Shown: one piece after another, positions 41,637 to 50,518 of the stretch | How the letters are laid out: each line of letters starts with the position of its first letter | Numbering within the stretch: position 1 is the stretch's first letter | From: Rosenbergiella gaditana | GTDB lineage: Bacteria; Pseudomonadota; Gammaproteobacteria; Enterobacterales; Enterobacteriaceae | NCBI RefSeq assembly: GCF_018494065.1 | Contig: NZ_JABBFR010000001.1 | Span: 62,001 to 126,000, forward strand | Reading direction: 5' to 3' | DNA: 64,000 nucleotides | Position numbers and translations under genes: made by a program | Notes under the pieces: model-generated | Seen by the model: the letters and a program-made list of their open reading frames with translations, nothing else | Databases searched by the model: none | What the model was told of the DNA's origin: nothing

Positions 41637-41918
41637 GGACAACTCCAGTAAGAACATAAGTGAAGAACAAAACTCAGTTGTTGAGAATGGGTATTACACT
41701 CAATATCGCAGAAAACGATAAATGCTCGCAATGATTTTAGGGTACAACTTTAGGGACCAGTTTAACAACCGATTAACGTCTTGGCGGTAGTCGACAATGA
41801 TTTCGCACAGCAAACTGTTTACCTCACTACTCAAATCGCTGTAAAGTGAGCAATAATATGAATCTAATGAACTCCTTAGCGGGTTTTCGCTAATTTACGT
41901 TAGAACGAGGAGAATAAA

Positions 41919-43406
41919 ATGGCGTCAACGCAAACAGTCCAGGCTTGCGACCTGGTAATTTTTGGAGCCAAGGGTGATCTGGCACGCCGTAAGCTATTAC
42001 CTTCGTTATACCAATTGGAAAAAGCCGGTCAAATTAATGACGAAACGAAAATCATCGGTGTTGGTCGGGCAGAGTGGGACAAGGCGGCTTATACCCAAGA
42101 GGTTGATAAAGCCCTTAAAACCTTTATGAAAGAGGAGATCGATCAAGCGATCTGGGCAAAACTGAGTGCGCGCTTAGATTTTTGCAATCTGGATGTTAAT
42201 GAATCGGCGCATTTCACAAAGTTAGGCAAGCTTCTTGATCAGAAAAATCGTGTGACCGTGAACTACTTTGCGATGCCACCAAGCACTTTCGGTGCAATTT
42301 GTAAGGGATTAGGCCAAGCTAAGTTGAATGCTAAGCCTGCGCGTGTGGTAATGGAAAAACCCTTAGGGACGTCACTGGAAACGTCTCAAGAGATTAACGA
42401 TAGCGTTGGTGAGTATTTTGACGAAAGCCAAGTTTTCCGTATTGACCACTATCTCGGTAAAGAAACCGTTCTAAATTTATTGGCCCTACGTTTTGCCAAC
42501 TCTATCTTCGTGAATAATTGGGATAACAAAACGATTGACCATGTGCAAATCACCGTTGCCGAAGAGGTCGGGATCGAAGGCCGTTGGGGTTACTTCGATC
42601 AGGCTGGCCAAATGCGCGATATGGTTCAAAACCATCTATTGCAAGTGTTGACCATGATTGCCATGTCACCGCCTTCAGATTTAACCGCAGCCAGCATTCG
42701 CGATGAAAAAATCAAGGTACTGCGTTCTTTACGTAAAATCGATCATACCAATGTGCGTGAGAAAACGGTGCGCGGGCAATACACCGCGGGTTTTGTACAA
42801 GGTAAGAAAGTACCCGGTTATCTGGATGAAGAGGGCGCTAACAAAACCAGCTCCACGGAAACCTTTGTGGCGATCCGTGTGGATATTGATAACTGGCGTT
42901 GGGCAGGCGTACCATTCTACCTGCGGACCGGGAAAAGATTACCCGCTAAATGCTCTGAGGTTGTCGTCTATTTCAAAAATCCAGAAATGAATCTTTTTAA
43001 AGAGTCTTACACCCAACTTCCGCAGAACAAGCTGACGATCCGTTTACAGCCGGATGAAGGGGTTGATATAGAGATTCTTAACAAGGTTCCTGGTTTAGAT
43101 CACAAGCATAAGCTACAAACCACAAAATTAGATCTGAGTTTCTCTGAAACCTTCAATGAGAGTCATCTAGCGGATGCTTACGAACGGTTATTATTAGAAT
43201 CAATGCGTGGTATTCAAGCGTTGTTTGTGCATCGTGATGAAGTTGAAGCGGCGTGGACTTGGGTCGACTCCATTATTGAAGCTTGGGAGAAGGATGGTGA
43301 ATCAGCCAAACCTTACCAAGCAGGGACTTGGGGCCCAGTTTCCTCGGTTGCCATGATTACCCGTGATGGGCGTTCATGGAACGAGTCTGAAACCCCATTA
43401 GAGTAA
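41919..43406 (+). CDS. zwf: Glucose-6-phosphate 1-dehydrogenase
   Basis: A 495-residue NADP-linked dehydrogenase, the entry to the pentose phosphate pathway. The nucleotide-binding start is LVIFGAKGDLARRKLLPSLY and the active-site signature is RIDHYLGKE. GAGGAG lies at ideal spacing before the ATG. edd and eda, which follow zwf in E. coli, are absent: a terminator and purT come next. With hexR also missing, regulation must differ from that of E. coli. Confidence 0.97.
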   Translation: MASTQTVQACDLVIFGAKGDLARRKLLPSLYQLEKAGQINDETKIIGVGRAEWDKAAYTQEVDKALKTFMKEEIDQAIWAKLSARLDFCNLDVNESAHFTKLGKLLDQKNRVTVNYFAMPPSTFGAICKGLGQAKLNAKPARVVMEKPLGTSLETSQEINDSVGEYFDESQVFRIDHYLGKETVLNLLALRFANSIFVNNWDNKTIDHVQITVAEEVGIEGRWGYFDQAGQMRDMVQNHLLQVLTMIAMSPPSDLTAASIRDEKIKVLRSLRKIDHTNVREKTVRGQYTAGFVQGKKVPGYLDEEGANKTSSTETFVAIRVDIDNWRWAGVPFYLRTGKRLPAKCSEVVVYFKNPEMNLFKESYTQLPQNKLTIRLQPDEGVDIEILNKVPGLDHKHKLQTTKLDLSFSETFNESHLADAYERLLLESMRGIQALFVHRDEVEAAWTWVDSIIEAWEKDGESAKPYQAGTWGPVSSVAMITRDGRSWNESETPLE

Positions 43407-43412
43407 TTATTT

Positions 43413-43433
43413 ACCGCCAGCTTAGCTGGCGGT
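43413..43433. terminator. Hairpin between zwf and purT
   Basis: ACCGCCAGC, loop TTA, GCTGGCGGT: a perfect nine-base stem between converging genes, seven bases after the zwf stop. T residues are few on either side, so it is probably a moderate bidirectional terminator. Confidence 0.7.
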
Positions 43434-43439
43434 CTATTG

Positions 43440-44624
43440 TTACACTCCGTCTGAGACCTCAATCGCTGCAGCACTTTCTAATGCAGCCGAAACGGCTTGC
43501 TCAACGGTTTCACCTATCGCCAGTGCCACCCCTAAACGTCTACGTCCAACAATAGTGGGCTTAGCAAAAAGCCGCAATTGTTGACCCGCCTTTAAGGCAT
43601 TTTCAAGCCCTGAAAAGCTAATCGCCTCACTGTTCAGATCAGGTAAAATAACCGCCGAGGCAGCAGGTCCATATTGACGGATGCTACCGATAGGGAGCCC
43701 CAGAAATGCTCTAACATGCAATGCGAATTCAGAGAGATCTTGGGAGATAAGAGTAACCATGCCTGTGTCATGGGGACGAGGAGAGACTTCACTGAAAATC
43801 ACCTCATCACCCCGGATAAATAACTCAACGCCGAAGAGGCCATAACCGGATAGGGCCGTGACTACTTTTCGGGCAATATCTTGGGCACGAGTGAGTGCTA
43901 TAGCGCTCATCTGTTGCGGCTGCCATGACTCCCGGTAATCGCCATCTTCTTGACGATGACCGATAGGAGCACAGAAGTGAATGCCATCGACCGCACTGAT
44001 GGTGAGTAAGGTTATCTCAAAGTCAAAATCGACTAAGCCTTCAACGATCACCCGTCCCGCGCCAGCTCGTCCACCTTGTTGAGCATAGTCCCACGCTGCG
44101 GCGCAAGCCTCACGATGGCGAAGTAGGCTCTGGCCTTTGCCTGAAGAACTCATTACTGGTTTCACAAAGCAGGGGAAACCTATGGCATCGACAGCCTCTA
44201 AAAATTCCTGTTGCTGGCTGGCAAAACGATAAGTGGAAGTCGGGAGGCCCAGCTGCTCAGCCGCCAATTGACGAATTCCCTCGCGATTCATGGTAAGTTG
44301 TGTTGCCTGCGCGCAAGGCACAACAGTTAAGCCCATCGCTTCTAGGTTGACGAGTGCACCCGTCGCAATGGCTTCAATTTCCGGTACGATAAAATCGGGT
44401 TGCTCTAGCGTGATAACCGATGTGAGTGCGTCGGCATCCAACATATCGATGACATACGCACGATGTGCGACATGCATCGCGGGAGCGTTTTCGTAACGGT
44501 CAACGCCAATGACTTCAACACCTAGACGCTGGCATTCAATGGCCACTTCTTTTCCCAATTCTCCACAACCTAATAATAAGACTTTGGTTGCATTGCCACG
44601 TAACGCGGTGCCGAATTTTCGCAT
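43440..44624 (-). CDS. purT: Formate-dependent GAR transformylase PurT
   Basis: A 394-residue ATP-grasp enzyme that makes formyl-glycinamide ribonucleotide from GAR, formate and ATP in purine synthesis. Marks are [38 protein letters not shown] and [17 protein letters not shown] choose the ATG at 44624, behind TAGGAAAG. A PurR operator lies 44 bases upstream. It diverges from ptrB. Confidence 0.96.
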   Translation of the reverse strand: MRKFGTALRGNATKVLLLGCGELGKEVAIECQRLGVEVIGVDRYENAPAMHVAHRAYVIDMLDADALTSVITLEQPDFIVPEIEAIATGALVNLEAMGLTVVPCAQATQLTMNREGIRQLAAEQLGLPTSTYRFASQQQEFLEAVDAIGFPCFVKPVMSSSGKGQSLLRHREACAAAWDYAQQGGRAGAGRVIVEGLVDFDFEITLLTISAVDGIHFCAPIGHRQEDGDYRESWQPQQMSAIALTRAQDIARKVVTALSGYGLFGVELFIRGDEVIFSEVSPRPHDTGMVTLISQDLSEFALHVRAFLGLPIGSIRQYGPAASAVILPDLNSEAISFSGLENALKAGQQLRLFAKPTIVGRRRLGVALAIGETVEQAVSAALESAAAIEVSDGV

Positions 44625-44667
44625 AATCGCTTTCCTAAACAAAAGATATTAATCGGTTTAAGTTTAA

Positions 44668-44683
44668 ACGAAAACGTTTGCGT
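44668..44683 (-). promoter_or_regulatory. PurR operator of purT
   Basis: On the minus strand it reads ACGCAAACGTTTTCGT, the 16-base PurR consensus without a mismatch that I can see. purT belongs to the PurR regulon in E. coli, so purine-dependent repression is expected. Confidence 0.92.
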
Positions 44684-44777
44684 TGGCACGTGTAACGATG
44701 GTTTAGGGGAAAGTAGGTAAGGGGAAGAGAAACATGCGATACTTACTCTACTCTCCTTTTTATCGGTATCTAACGCC

Positions 44778-46835
44778 ATGATTACTCGTCCACAAGCTCG
44801 TCGTATTCCTTTCATTCATCAGATGCACGGTGAGGCACGTCAAGATGACTATGCATGGTTGCGTGATGATAAGCGGAGTGACCCAGAGGTGATTGATTAC
44901 TTGATTGCCGAAAATAAGTGGTGCGAACAACAACTGGCCCCTTTAGCGGGTCTTGAAGCAACACTTTATCAGGAGATGACCGCTAGAATCCCTGGAAATG
45001 ATCATTCGGTCCCTTTTTTAAAAGCTGGGCACTGGTATCAACAGCGCTATCAGGAAGGAGATGATTACCCACACTGGGTATGGCGCGAGGATCGAGATGA
45101 TGCGCAGTGGCAAACCTTACTCAATTGTAATCAACGCGCCAACAATGCAGAGTATTATGAGCTTGGGGCATTGGAAATTACCGCCGATCATCGTTACATG
45201 GCGGTTACTGAAGATTATCTTTCCCGCCGCGAATATGTATTACGTATTCAAGATTTAGCTAGCCAAACGTGGTTAGACACGGTTATCGAAGGGATCTCAC
45301 CGTCCATTGTTTGGGCAAATGATGGACAGACTCTGTTTTATATTAAGCAAGACCCACAGACGCTATTACCTTGGCAGGTATGGCGCCACACTTTAGGGAG
45401 TGATCCGGCAGAGGATTGTTTGATTTATGAAGAACAAGACGATAGTTACTATGTCAGCTTAACGGGTAGCAGTTCTGAACAACGCTTGTTTATTCTACTT
45501 GATAGTTCCACCACCAGCGAGGCATGGTCAATCGATGCCGATAAGCCGCACTTGGCACCGCGCTGTATAGTGCCAAGACGTGAAAATCACGAATACAGTG
45601 TTGATCATTTTCAAGGGAGTTATTTCATCCGCTCCAACCATGAAGGGATCAATTTTGGACTTTATCGTTGTGTCGAGACAGAGACAGCGGAGCACACTTG
45701 GCAGCGAGTTATTGCAGCGACGGAAGAGAGGGTGCTAGAAGATTTTCAGCTTTTTAATCAGTGGTTGGTGACCGAAGAACGTCAGCAGGGCAAAATGGTG
45801 CTCTGCCAATATTCACTTCACGACGGTCAGCGATTTGAGCTGCCTAAGCAGGCGGAAAATGGCGTGGTATGGATTGGCCATAATCCCGAAGCCAATACCT
45901 CACGCTTACGTTTTGGTTATAGCAGTCTGACTACGCCTACCACGACCTATGAATGGGATCTTAATACGCACCAGCTTACACTGTTAAAGCAAGTCCATAT
46001 TCCGCTTTATGAAGAGGATGATTATCAAAGTGACTGGCGCTGGTTGACTATGCGCGATGGAGTTAAAGTGCCTGTCTCTCTCGTCTGGCGTAAAGACAGC
46101 TTACAACCTGGGAAAAATCCACTACTCGTTTACGGTTATGGCGCTTATGGGGCAGCGTTAGATGCTGACTTTAGCTTTACGCGGCAAAGTCTCCTCGACC
46201 GAGGATTTATTTATGCCATGGTGCATGTTAGAGGAGGGGGAGAGCTAGGGCGAGCTTGGTACGATGCCGGGCGGCTTAATAATAAAATGAATAGTTTCCA
46301 TGATTTTATCGATTCGACACAGCAATTATTAGCCCAAGGGATGGGGGACCCGCTTCGCTGCTATGCCATGGGGGGGAGCGCAGGCGGTTTGCTCGTGGCA
46401 GCGGTCAGTAATATTGCGCCTACGTTATTTCACGGGGTTCTCGCTCAGGTACCCTTTGTCGATGTAGTCACCACAATGTTGGATGAATCGATCCCTCTCA
46501 CTACCGGTGAATATGATGAGTGGGGAAACCCAAGTAATAAAGCAGATTACGATATCATTAGCACCTACAGCCCTTACGACAATGTCTGTGAACAGGCCTA
46601 TCCACATTTATTCGTCACCACAGGCTTACATGATTCGCAAGTACAGTATTGGGAGCCCGCTAAATGGGTAGCTAAGCTCAGAGAATTGAAAACAGACGAT
46701 CATCAACTACTGCTTTATACCGACCTTGATGCGGGACATGGCGGGAAATCCGGGCGCTATCAAGCTTATGTTGACATCGCTCGGGAGTGCAGTTTTTTGG
46801 TGGGCCTAGCTAGTGGGGTCTGGCCTAAGTCTTAA
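44778..46835 (+). CDS. ptrB: Oligopeptidase B (PtrB)
   Basis: A 685-residue prolyl-oligopeptidase-family serine peptidase that cleaves short peptides after arginine or lysine. An N-terminal beta-propeller controls access; the C-terminal alpha/beta hydrolase domain carries S534 in GGSAGG and the catalytic histidine in DAGHGG. The length matches E. coli (686). Its 3' end overlaps the convergent holE by 11 bases. The genes yebEFG that separate it from purT in E. coli are absent. Confidence 0.95.
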   Translation: MITRPQARRIPFIHQMHGEARQDDYAWLRDDKRSDPEVIDYLIAENKWCEQQLAPLAGLEATLYQEMTARIPGNDHSVPFLKAGHWYQQRYQEGDDYPHWVWREDRDDAQWQTLLNCNQRANNAEYYELGALEITADHRYMAVTEDYLSRREYVLRIQDLASQTWLDTVIEGISPSIVWANDGQTLFYIKQDPQTLLPWQVWRHTLGSDPAEDCLIYEEQDDSYYVSLTGSSSEQRLFILLDSSTTSEAWSIDADKPHLAPRCIVPRRENHEYSVDHFQGSYFIRSNHEGINFGLYRCVETETAEHTWQRVIAATEERVLEDFQLFNQWLVTEERQQGKMVLCQYSLHDGQRFELPKQAENGVVWIGHNPEANTSRLRFGYSSLTTPTTTYEWDLNTHQLTLLKQVHIPLYEEDDYQSDWRWLTMRDGVKVPVSLVWRKDSLQPGKNPLLVYGYGAYGAALDADFSFTRQSLLDRGFIYAMVHVRGGGELGRAWYDAGRLNNKMNSFHDFIDSTQQLLAQGMGDPLRCYAMGGSAGGLLVAAVSNIAPTLFHGVLAQVPFVDVVTTMLDESIPLTTGEYDEWGNPSNKADYDIISTYSPYDNVCEQAYPHLFVTTGLHDSQVQYWEPAKWVAKLRELKTDDHQLLLYTDLDAGHGGKSGRYQAYVDIARECSFLVGLASGVWPKS

Positions 46836-47058
46836 GTTTAGGCTCGTAAGGTAAGCGTGACAACGTCACAGATAACTGGCGGTAGGTCGCCAGTTTTTGT
46901 TGAAAATGCGCGCGCAATGACTCGGGTTGCTCATTTTCAACATGGATTGGGATAACCGGCATATTATAGCGTTCTTTAAAGGCGACCCCAGCAGCCGCTA
47001 ACTCTGTATTAAGTTGCTCTTTTGCTTCTGGACTGAGTTCAGCGAGATTATAGGTCAT
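46825..47058 (-). CDS. holE: DNA polymerase III theta subunit HolE
   Basis: A 77-residue protein that binds and stabilises the epsilon proofreading subunit of the Pol III core. [17 protein letters not shown] in the middle and the end [12 protein letters not shown] match E. coli HolE almost exactly. AAGGAAT precedes the ATG at 47058. An upstream in-frame extension to 47166 has no similarity. exoX and yobB, its neighbours in E. coli, are absent, so it lies directly against ptrB. Confidence 0.93.
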   Translation of the reverse strand: MTYNLAELSPEAKEQLNTELAAAGVAFKERYNMPVIPIHVENEQPESLRAHFQQKLATYRQLSVTLSRLPYEPKLKT

Positions 47059-47192
47059 GGTGATGTTATTCCTTCTAGGCAGGAAAGCATTCAGAACAAA
47101 CGCTTTCCTCTGCCACTTAAAAGCGTCATTTGCTACACTGTGCGTTAAGTTACATCGCGTATTCATTATTACGAATTTAAGGCGCTATTCCA

Positions 47193-47534
47193 ATGAAAAA
47201 ACTCCTTCCCGTATTTTTACTTGCCATCGTTAGTGCACAATCCTTCGCTTCGGAGGTGATTACGGTGAGTCGACGTGAAATAGGCAAACAACAGTGGCCA
47301 CTTACGCGTGAAGAGGTCATGCTAAGTTGTGATAAAGACGGTGGGTTGTTTGCGATTAATGACAGTACGCTAATGCAATACCCGCTTAATACTATTGCTC
47401 AGCAGAATGTTGATCAGAAGAAAAGCCAAGGGCAATCAATCACCTTGATTCAGGCCGATGACCCACAGCATCCGGGTAAAAAAATGGATCTAGCCCCATT
47501 GATTGTGCGTGCTCAGGTACTCTGTAAGCAGTGA
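47193..47534 (+). CDS. yebY: YebY family exported protein (DUF2511)
   Basis: A 113-residue protein with a signal peptide ([16 protein letters not shown]) and two cysteines (LSCDKDGG near residue 50, and one near the C-terminus) that could form a disulfide. E. coli YebY is encoded with the copper proteins YobA (CopC) and YebZ (CopD). Here yebY stands alone, divergent from holE, so its role may not depend on those partners. Its function is not firmly known. Confidence 0.85.
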   Translation: MKKLLPVFLLAIVSAQSFASEVITVSRREIGKQQWPLTREEVMLSCDKDGGLFAINDSTLMQYPLNTIAQQNVDQKKSQGQSITLIQADDPQHPGKKMDLAPLIVRAQVLCKQ

Positions 47535-47735
47535 TTACTGACACCCTAACAGTTAAACATTACAATAGGGTTAAGGACTAAGGGAGATCGCCACAAGGTC
47601 TCTCTATCTTTCCTAAAACTTTGATCTAACGCAATAATAAATCAGTTACTTCTCTACAGATTATCTCCCAACCCAGTAGAATCAGCACAAATTGAGCACT
47701 CTCTATTTATGCTCTCTACAAACAAGGGGATGGGT

Positions 47736-48281
47736 ATGTTTTCTAAAATAAATTGTAAACTTATCATTTCGGCCACACTGTTAGCTGGGTTTATGAGTTC
47801 ATTAGTGAAGTGGGGCTCGGAAGTTAATATGCCTCCACGAGTTGCGGGAGAGATCTCTCCGCCAGGGGCACATATCGATACATGGCTGGGTTGGGCAGGC
47901 GTTAACCAACACTCGCTTGATTATCTTTATCAAGGTAATTCAGTTTTAGGGGCAGTAACCCTTTACCACTGGCTGTTTAGCTTTGTGTTCGCCTTTGTTT
48001 ATGTCGCAGGCGCTTACTACTGGCCAAAGATCCGTTTAGGCTACGGTGCGGCCTATGGTGTGGTGATCACTGTCGTAATGCATGGTTTCCTTATTCCTGC
48101 ATTAGGTTTTCGTAATCCGGTTTACGATGAAGGAAAAACGGGATGGTTATGGAATCTTAATGGTTATGAGCTGTGTAGTGAAATCATTGGCCACATCTGC
48201 TGGTCGGTCAGTATTGAGCTCAGTCTAATAGTGGTATTGGCACTTTTCGCTAAACCGATTAAAGGCACTTGGCATCGCTAA
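47736..48281 (+). CDS. YagU-like inner-membrane protein (DUF1440)
   Basis: A 181-residue membrane protein related to E. coli YagU, which is linked to acid resistance. The family segments are FMSSLVKWGSEVNMPPR near the start, YHWLFSFVFAFVYVAGAYYWPKIRLGYGAAYG in the middle and a SEIIGHICWSVSIE-like end. Four hydrophobic stretches are visible. I prefer the ATG at 47736, which has AAGGGG at normal spacing, over in-frame ATGs at 47709 and 47730. It stands alone, close to where pphA lies in E. coli. Confidence 0.75.
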   Translation: MFSKINCKLIISATLLAGFMSSLVKWGSEVNMPPRVAGEISPPGAHIDTWLGWAGVNQHSLDYLYQGNSVLGAVTLYHWLFSFVFAFVYVAGAYYWPKIRLGYGAAYGVVITVVMHGFLIPALGFRNPVYDEGKTGWLWNLNGYELCSEIIGHICWSVSIELSLIVVLALFAKPIKGTWHR

Positions 48282-48291
48282 GATTGAACTA

Positions 48292-48320
48292 GACACCGAA
48301 TCGTCAAGAGGTTCGGTGTC
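48292..48320. terminator. Hairpin between converging genes
   Basis: GACACCGAA pairs with TTCGGTGTC across an 11-base loop; outer GATTG and CAATC can extend the stem. No T run follows. It probably marks the shared 3' end of the YagU-like gene and the unknown gene. Confidence 0.5.
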
Positions 48321-48330
48321 AATCCCAGTG

Positions 48331-48795
48331 CTAGGGTTTAGCTGATGAGGAAGAGGCTGCAGTCGGGGCGTTCTCTTCGAGTTTTTCCCCGTTCTTCTCT
48401 TTCTCTTTAATCTCTTTTTTCACCCAGGTACGATCTTCGTCAGTCAGTTCCGATGCGTGGGTGTTGCTACTACTTAACAACCAATAGAGCATAGCCAGTT
48501 GGGTAAGGCGAACACCGCTATTTGCTCGAGTGTTGATGGCATTCTTCAGCCTTTGTGACGGGGCTTGTTGACTGAGGGAGCGATACTGTTCTGCACCAGG
48601 GATCCCTTTTTTCCCCGACGATACAAAATTTTGTTGCACCGCAGGTGCCGGGGTGGCTTTAGGCGACACAGGGCGTTTAAACATGCTTGAGGAGCCGAAG
48701 CCTCTAGAAGAGAATGAGCGAGACTCGCTGAGCGTTGAGACCGTCATCAAGCACACCGGCAGTAAAACCAGGAGCGGTCGGGCGATTTTTTTCAT
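48331..48795 (-). CDS. Exported protein of unknown function
   Basis: I do not recognise this 154-residue protein. It starts with a clear signal sequence (ARPLLVLLPVCLMTVSTLS). A Ser/Arg/Gly/Phe-rich stretch (ESRSFSSRGFGSSSMFKRP) and a Pro/Ala linker follow. Around residues 95-112 lies a hydrophobic helix (GVRLTQLAMLYWLLSS), then an acidic and lysine-rich tail (EDRTWVKKEIKEKEKNGE) ending in Ala/Ser/Pro. A lipoprotein is possible, since a cysteine (LLPVCLMT) falls within the hydrophobic part, but the lipobox is poor. No ribosome binding site stands out. It lies between two hairpins as a single transcription unit. Confidence 0.6.
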   Translation of the reverse strand: MKKIARPLLVLLPVCLMTVSTLSESRSFSSRGFGSSSMFKRPVSPKATPAPAVQQNFVSSGKKGIPGAEQYRSLSQQAPSQRLKNAINTRANSGVRLTQLAMLYWLLSSSNTHASELTDEDRTWVKKEIKEKEKNGEKLEENAPTAASSSSAKP

Positions 48796-48974
48796 TGTAG
48801 TTCCCAGAAGATAAATAAAACAATCATTAAAGACCGAGAGAAGGCTCTATAAAGTAAAGGCTAGGCGATTATATCAAGTTAGCTGTAGTTGGTCGGGTGC
48901 ACGAATGTAAAGAATCAAAAGTATCCTAAAGTAAGCGTGGATAAACTGACATAACTATAGTTGTATTGACAGAG

Positions 48975-49007
48975 CTTGGTCCCTTTCTCGGCGCAACCAA
49001 GAAAGGG
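48975..49007 (-). terminator. Hairpin region after rsmF with two alternative pairings
   Basis: CCCTTTCT (48981-48988) pairs with AGAAAGGG (49000-49007). Alternatively CTTGGT (48975-48980) pairs with ACCAAG (48996-49001). The two cannot form together. It lies just beyond the rsmF stop; no T run follows, so its strength as a terminator is uncertain. Confidence 0.45.
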
Positions 49008-49021
49008 TGATTGGGGAAGCA

Positions 49022-50458
49022 TTACTTAAAGAGTGGGCCGTTACGTACCAGCTCTCTGGGTAAGCTATTTTTGATACGCTGATTGATAATTTTTACGAGC
49101 CCCAACACTTGTTGCTGATAAGTCACCAAACAGTCGCCTTTAGGTAATTCGGTATCTGGATAGATGTCTCTACCTCGGTACCATTCACTGGCTTGTTCCG
49201 CTGTCAGTTCGAAAGTAGTCGGCATGGGCTTGGCTAATGCAGTTATCGCTTCATGATGCCAGCGATAGCCTTTGTTGTGTATTTCCGCTAATCGAAAGCC
49301 GAGGCGTGAGAATTTGACTTTACCCATCAGCGATTCTACCTGCTTGGGAAAAAGCCATAGCTCTTTATCCCGTTGCCAGAGGCTGAGTGATTCATCCCAT
49401 TGGATCCCGATAGCCATTGCTTGTTCACTAATCGCTTGCTTAATTTTTAGAGGTACCGGTTGGAAAGGGAGTTTACCTACTTTGAAACCAGGATGAGCTA
49501 AAGTCGTTACGCCAACGGTTTTGCGTAGACTTGCTACAAAGAACCCTTCGCTATCAAAACGTTGTGGGAAGACGTGAAGGTAACCTTCTGGCGTAACAAC
49601 TCGTTCTGCGCCAGGAAAGAGATTACCTAAGGACTCGACCGCTATCGCGTCTGGAAAGGCAGCAATAAGTGATGCAATCACCTGTTGGTTTTCAATGTGG
49701 TTAAGTGTACAGGTTGAGTAGATTAGCCGGCCGCCTGGTTTCAGGGCGTGGAAGGCACTAAATAATAGCTCTCGCTGGGTCTGAGCAATCTCTTGTGTAC
49801 TTTCTAGGCTCCAGTGTGCAAAGGCCTGGGGATCTTTACGGATAACCCCTTCACCTGAACAGGGCGCATCTAATAAGATTGCCTCGAATTGTTCAGGAAG
49901 TGCTGCACCAAATACACGCGCATCGAAATGAGTGAGGGCGGTATTGGTCACCCCGCAGCGACTAATATTGGCGTGCAAGACTTTTACGCGGCTGGCCGCA
50001 TATTCATTTGCGACAATCAAACCTTGGTTAGCCATTTTAGCTGCGATCTGAGTGGTTTTAGATCCTGGCGCTGCGGCCATATCCATCAGTGAGAGAGGGG
50101 ATTCGTCCGCAGCAAAGAGTGCTTGAACCGGCAGCATAGAGCTTGGTTCTTGAATATAGAACAGTCCACTCAGGTGTTCAGCATAGCTACCTAACGGTAC
50201 CTGCTCGTCGTCGAGCTGAACCCAAAAACCTTCTTCGCACCAAGGTACAGGCGTGAGCTGCCAAGGATATTCGGCAGTTAAGGCCAGAAAATCCTTCACA
50301 CTTATTTTTAATGTGTTAACCCGAATCGCACGTCGTAAAGGGCGTTGGCTAATAGAGATAAACTCTGCGAAATCGTCGTTATTGGGAAGTGCTTGACGCA
50401 TTAACGCAAGAAATTGGGCGGGGAAATCGATAACTTCAGCACTCACAATCGGATCCAT
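49022..50458 (-). CDS. rsmF: 16S rRNA m5C1407 methyltransferase RsmF
   Basis: A 478-residue SAM-dependent RNA methyltransferase (YebU). The NOL1/NOP2/sun core has [18 protein letters not shown] (SAM motif I), [10 protein letters not shown] (motif IV) and [14 protein letters not shown] (motif VI, catalytic cysteine). The C-terminal PUA-like region includes [16 protein letters not shown] choose the ATG at 50458; a TTG three codons upstream is less likely. A hairpin separates it from letAB, so it may be a second unit. Confidence 0.94.
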   Translation of the reverse strand: MDPIVSAEVIDFPAQFLALMRQALPNNDDFAEFISISQRPLRRAIRVNTLKISVKDFLALTAEYPWQLTPVPWCEEGFWVQLDDEQVPLGSYAEHLSGLFYIQEPSSMLPVQALFAADESPLSLMDMAAAPGSKTTQIAAKMANQGLIVANEYAASRVKVLHANISRCGVTNTALTHFDARVFGAALPEQFEAILLDAPCSGEGVIRKDPQAFAHWSLESTQEIAQTQRELLFSAFHALKPGGRLIYSTCTLNHIENQQVIASLIAAFPDAIAVESLGNLFPGAERVVTPEGYLHVFPQRFDSEGFFVASLRKTVGVTTLAHPGFKVGKLPFQPVPLKIKQAISEQAMAIGIQWDESLSLWQRDKELWLFPKQVESLMGKVKFSRLGFRLAEIHNKGYRWHHEAITALAKPMPTTFELTAEQASEWYRGRDIYPDTELPKGDCLVTYQQQVLGLVKIINQRIKNSLPRELVRNGPLFK

Positions 50459-50485
50459 AGCGGTCAAAAGCTCAGTGTAGCATGA

Positions 50486-50510
50486 ATACGGGCAGAAATT
50501 CTGCCCGTAT
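50486..50510 (-). terminator. Hairpin between letB and rsmF
   Basis: ATACGGGCAG and CTGCCCGTAT form a perfect ten-base stem around a five-base loop. It lies between the letB stop and the rsmF start. Without a T run on the minus strand it may attenuate or process the transcript rather than end it. Confidence 0.5.
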
Positions 50511-50518
50511 AATTGGGA

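Noticed and set aside
47535..47735. An SdsR/RyeB sRNA after yebY, its location in E. coli
   Set aside because: I compared the region with the E. coli SdsR sequence as I remember it and saw no matching seed or terminator. Only a weak hairpin at 47581-47605 is present.
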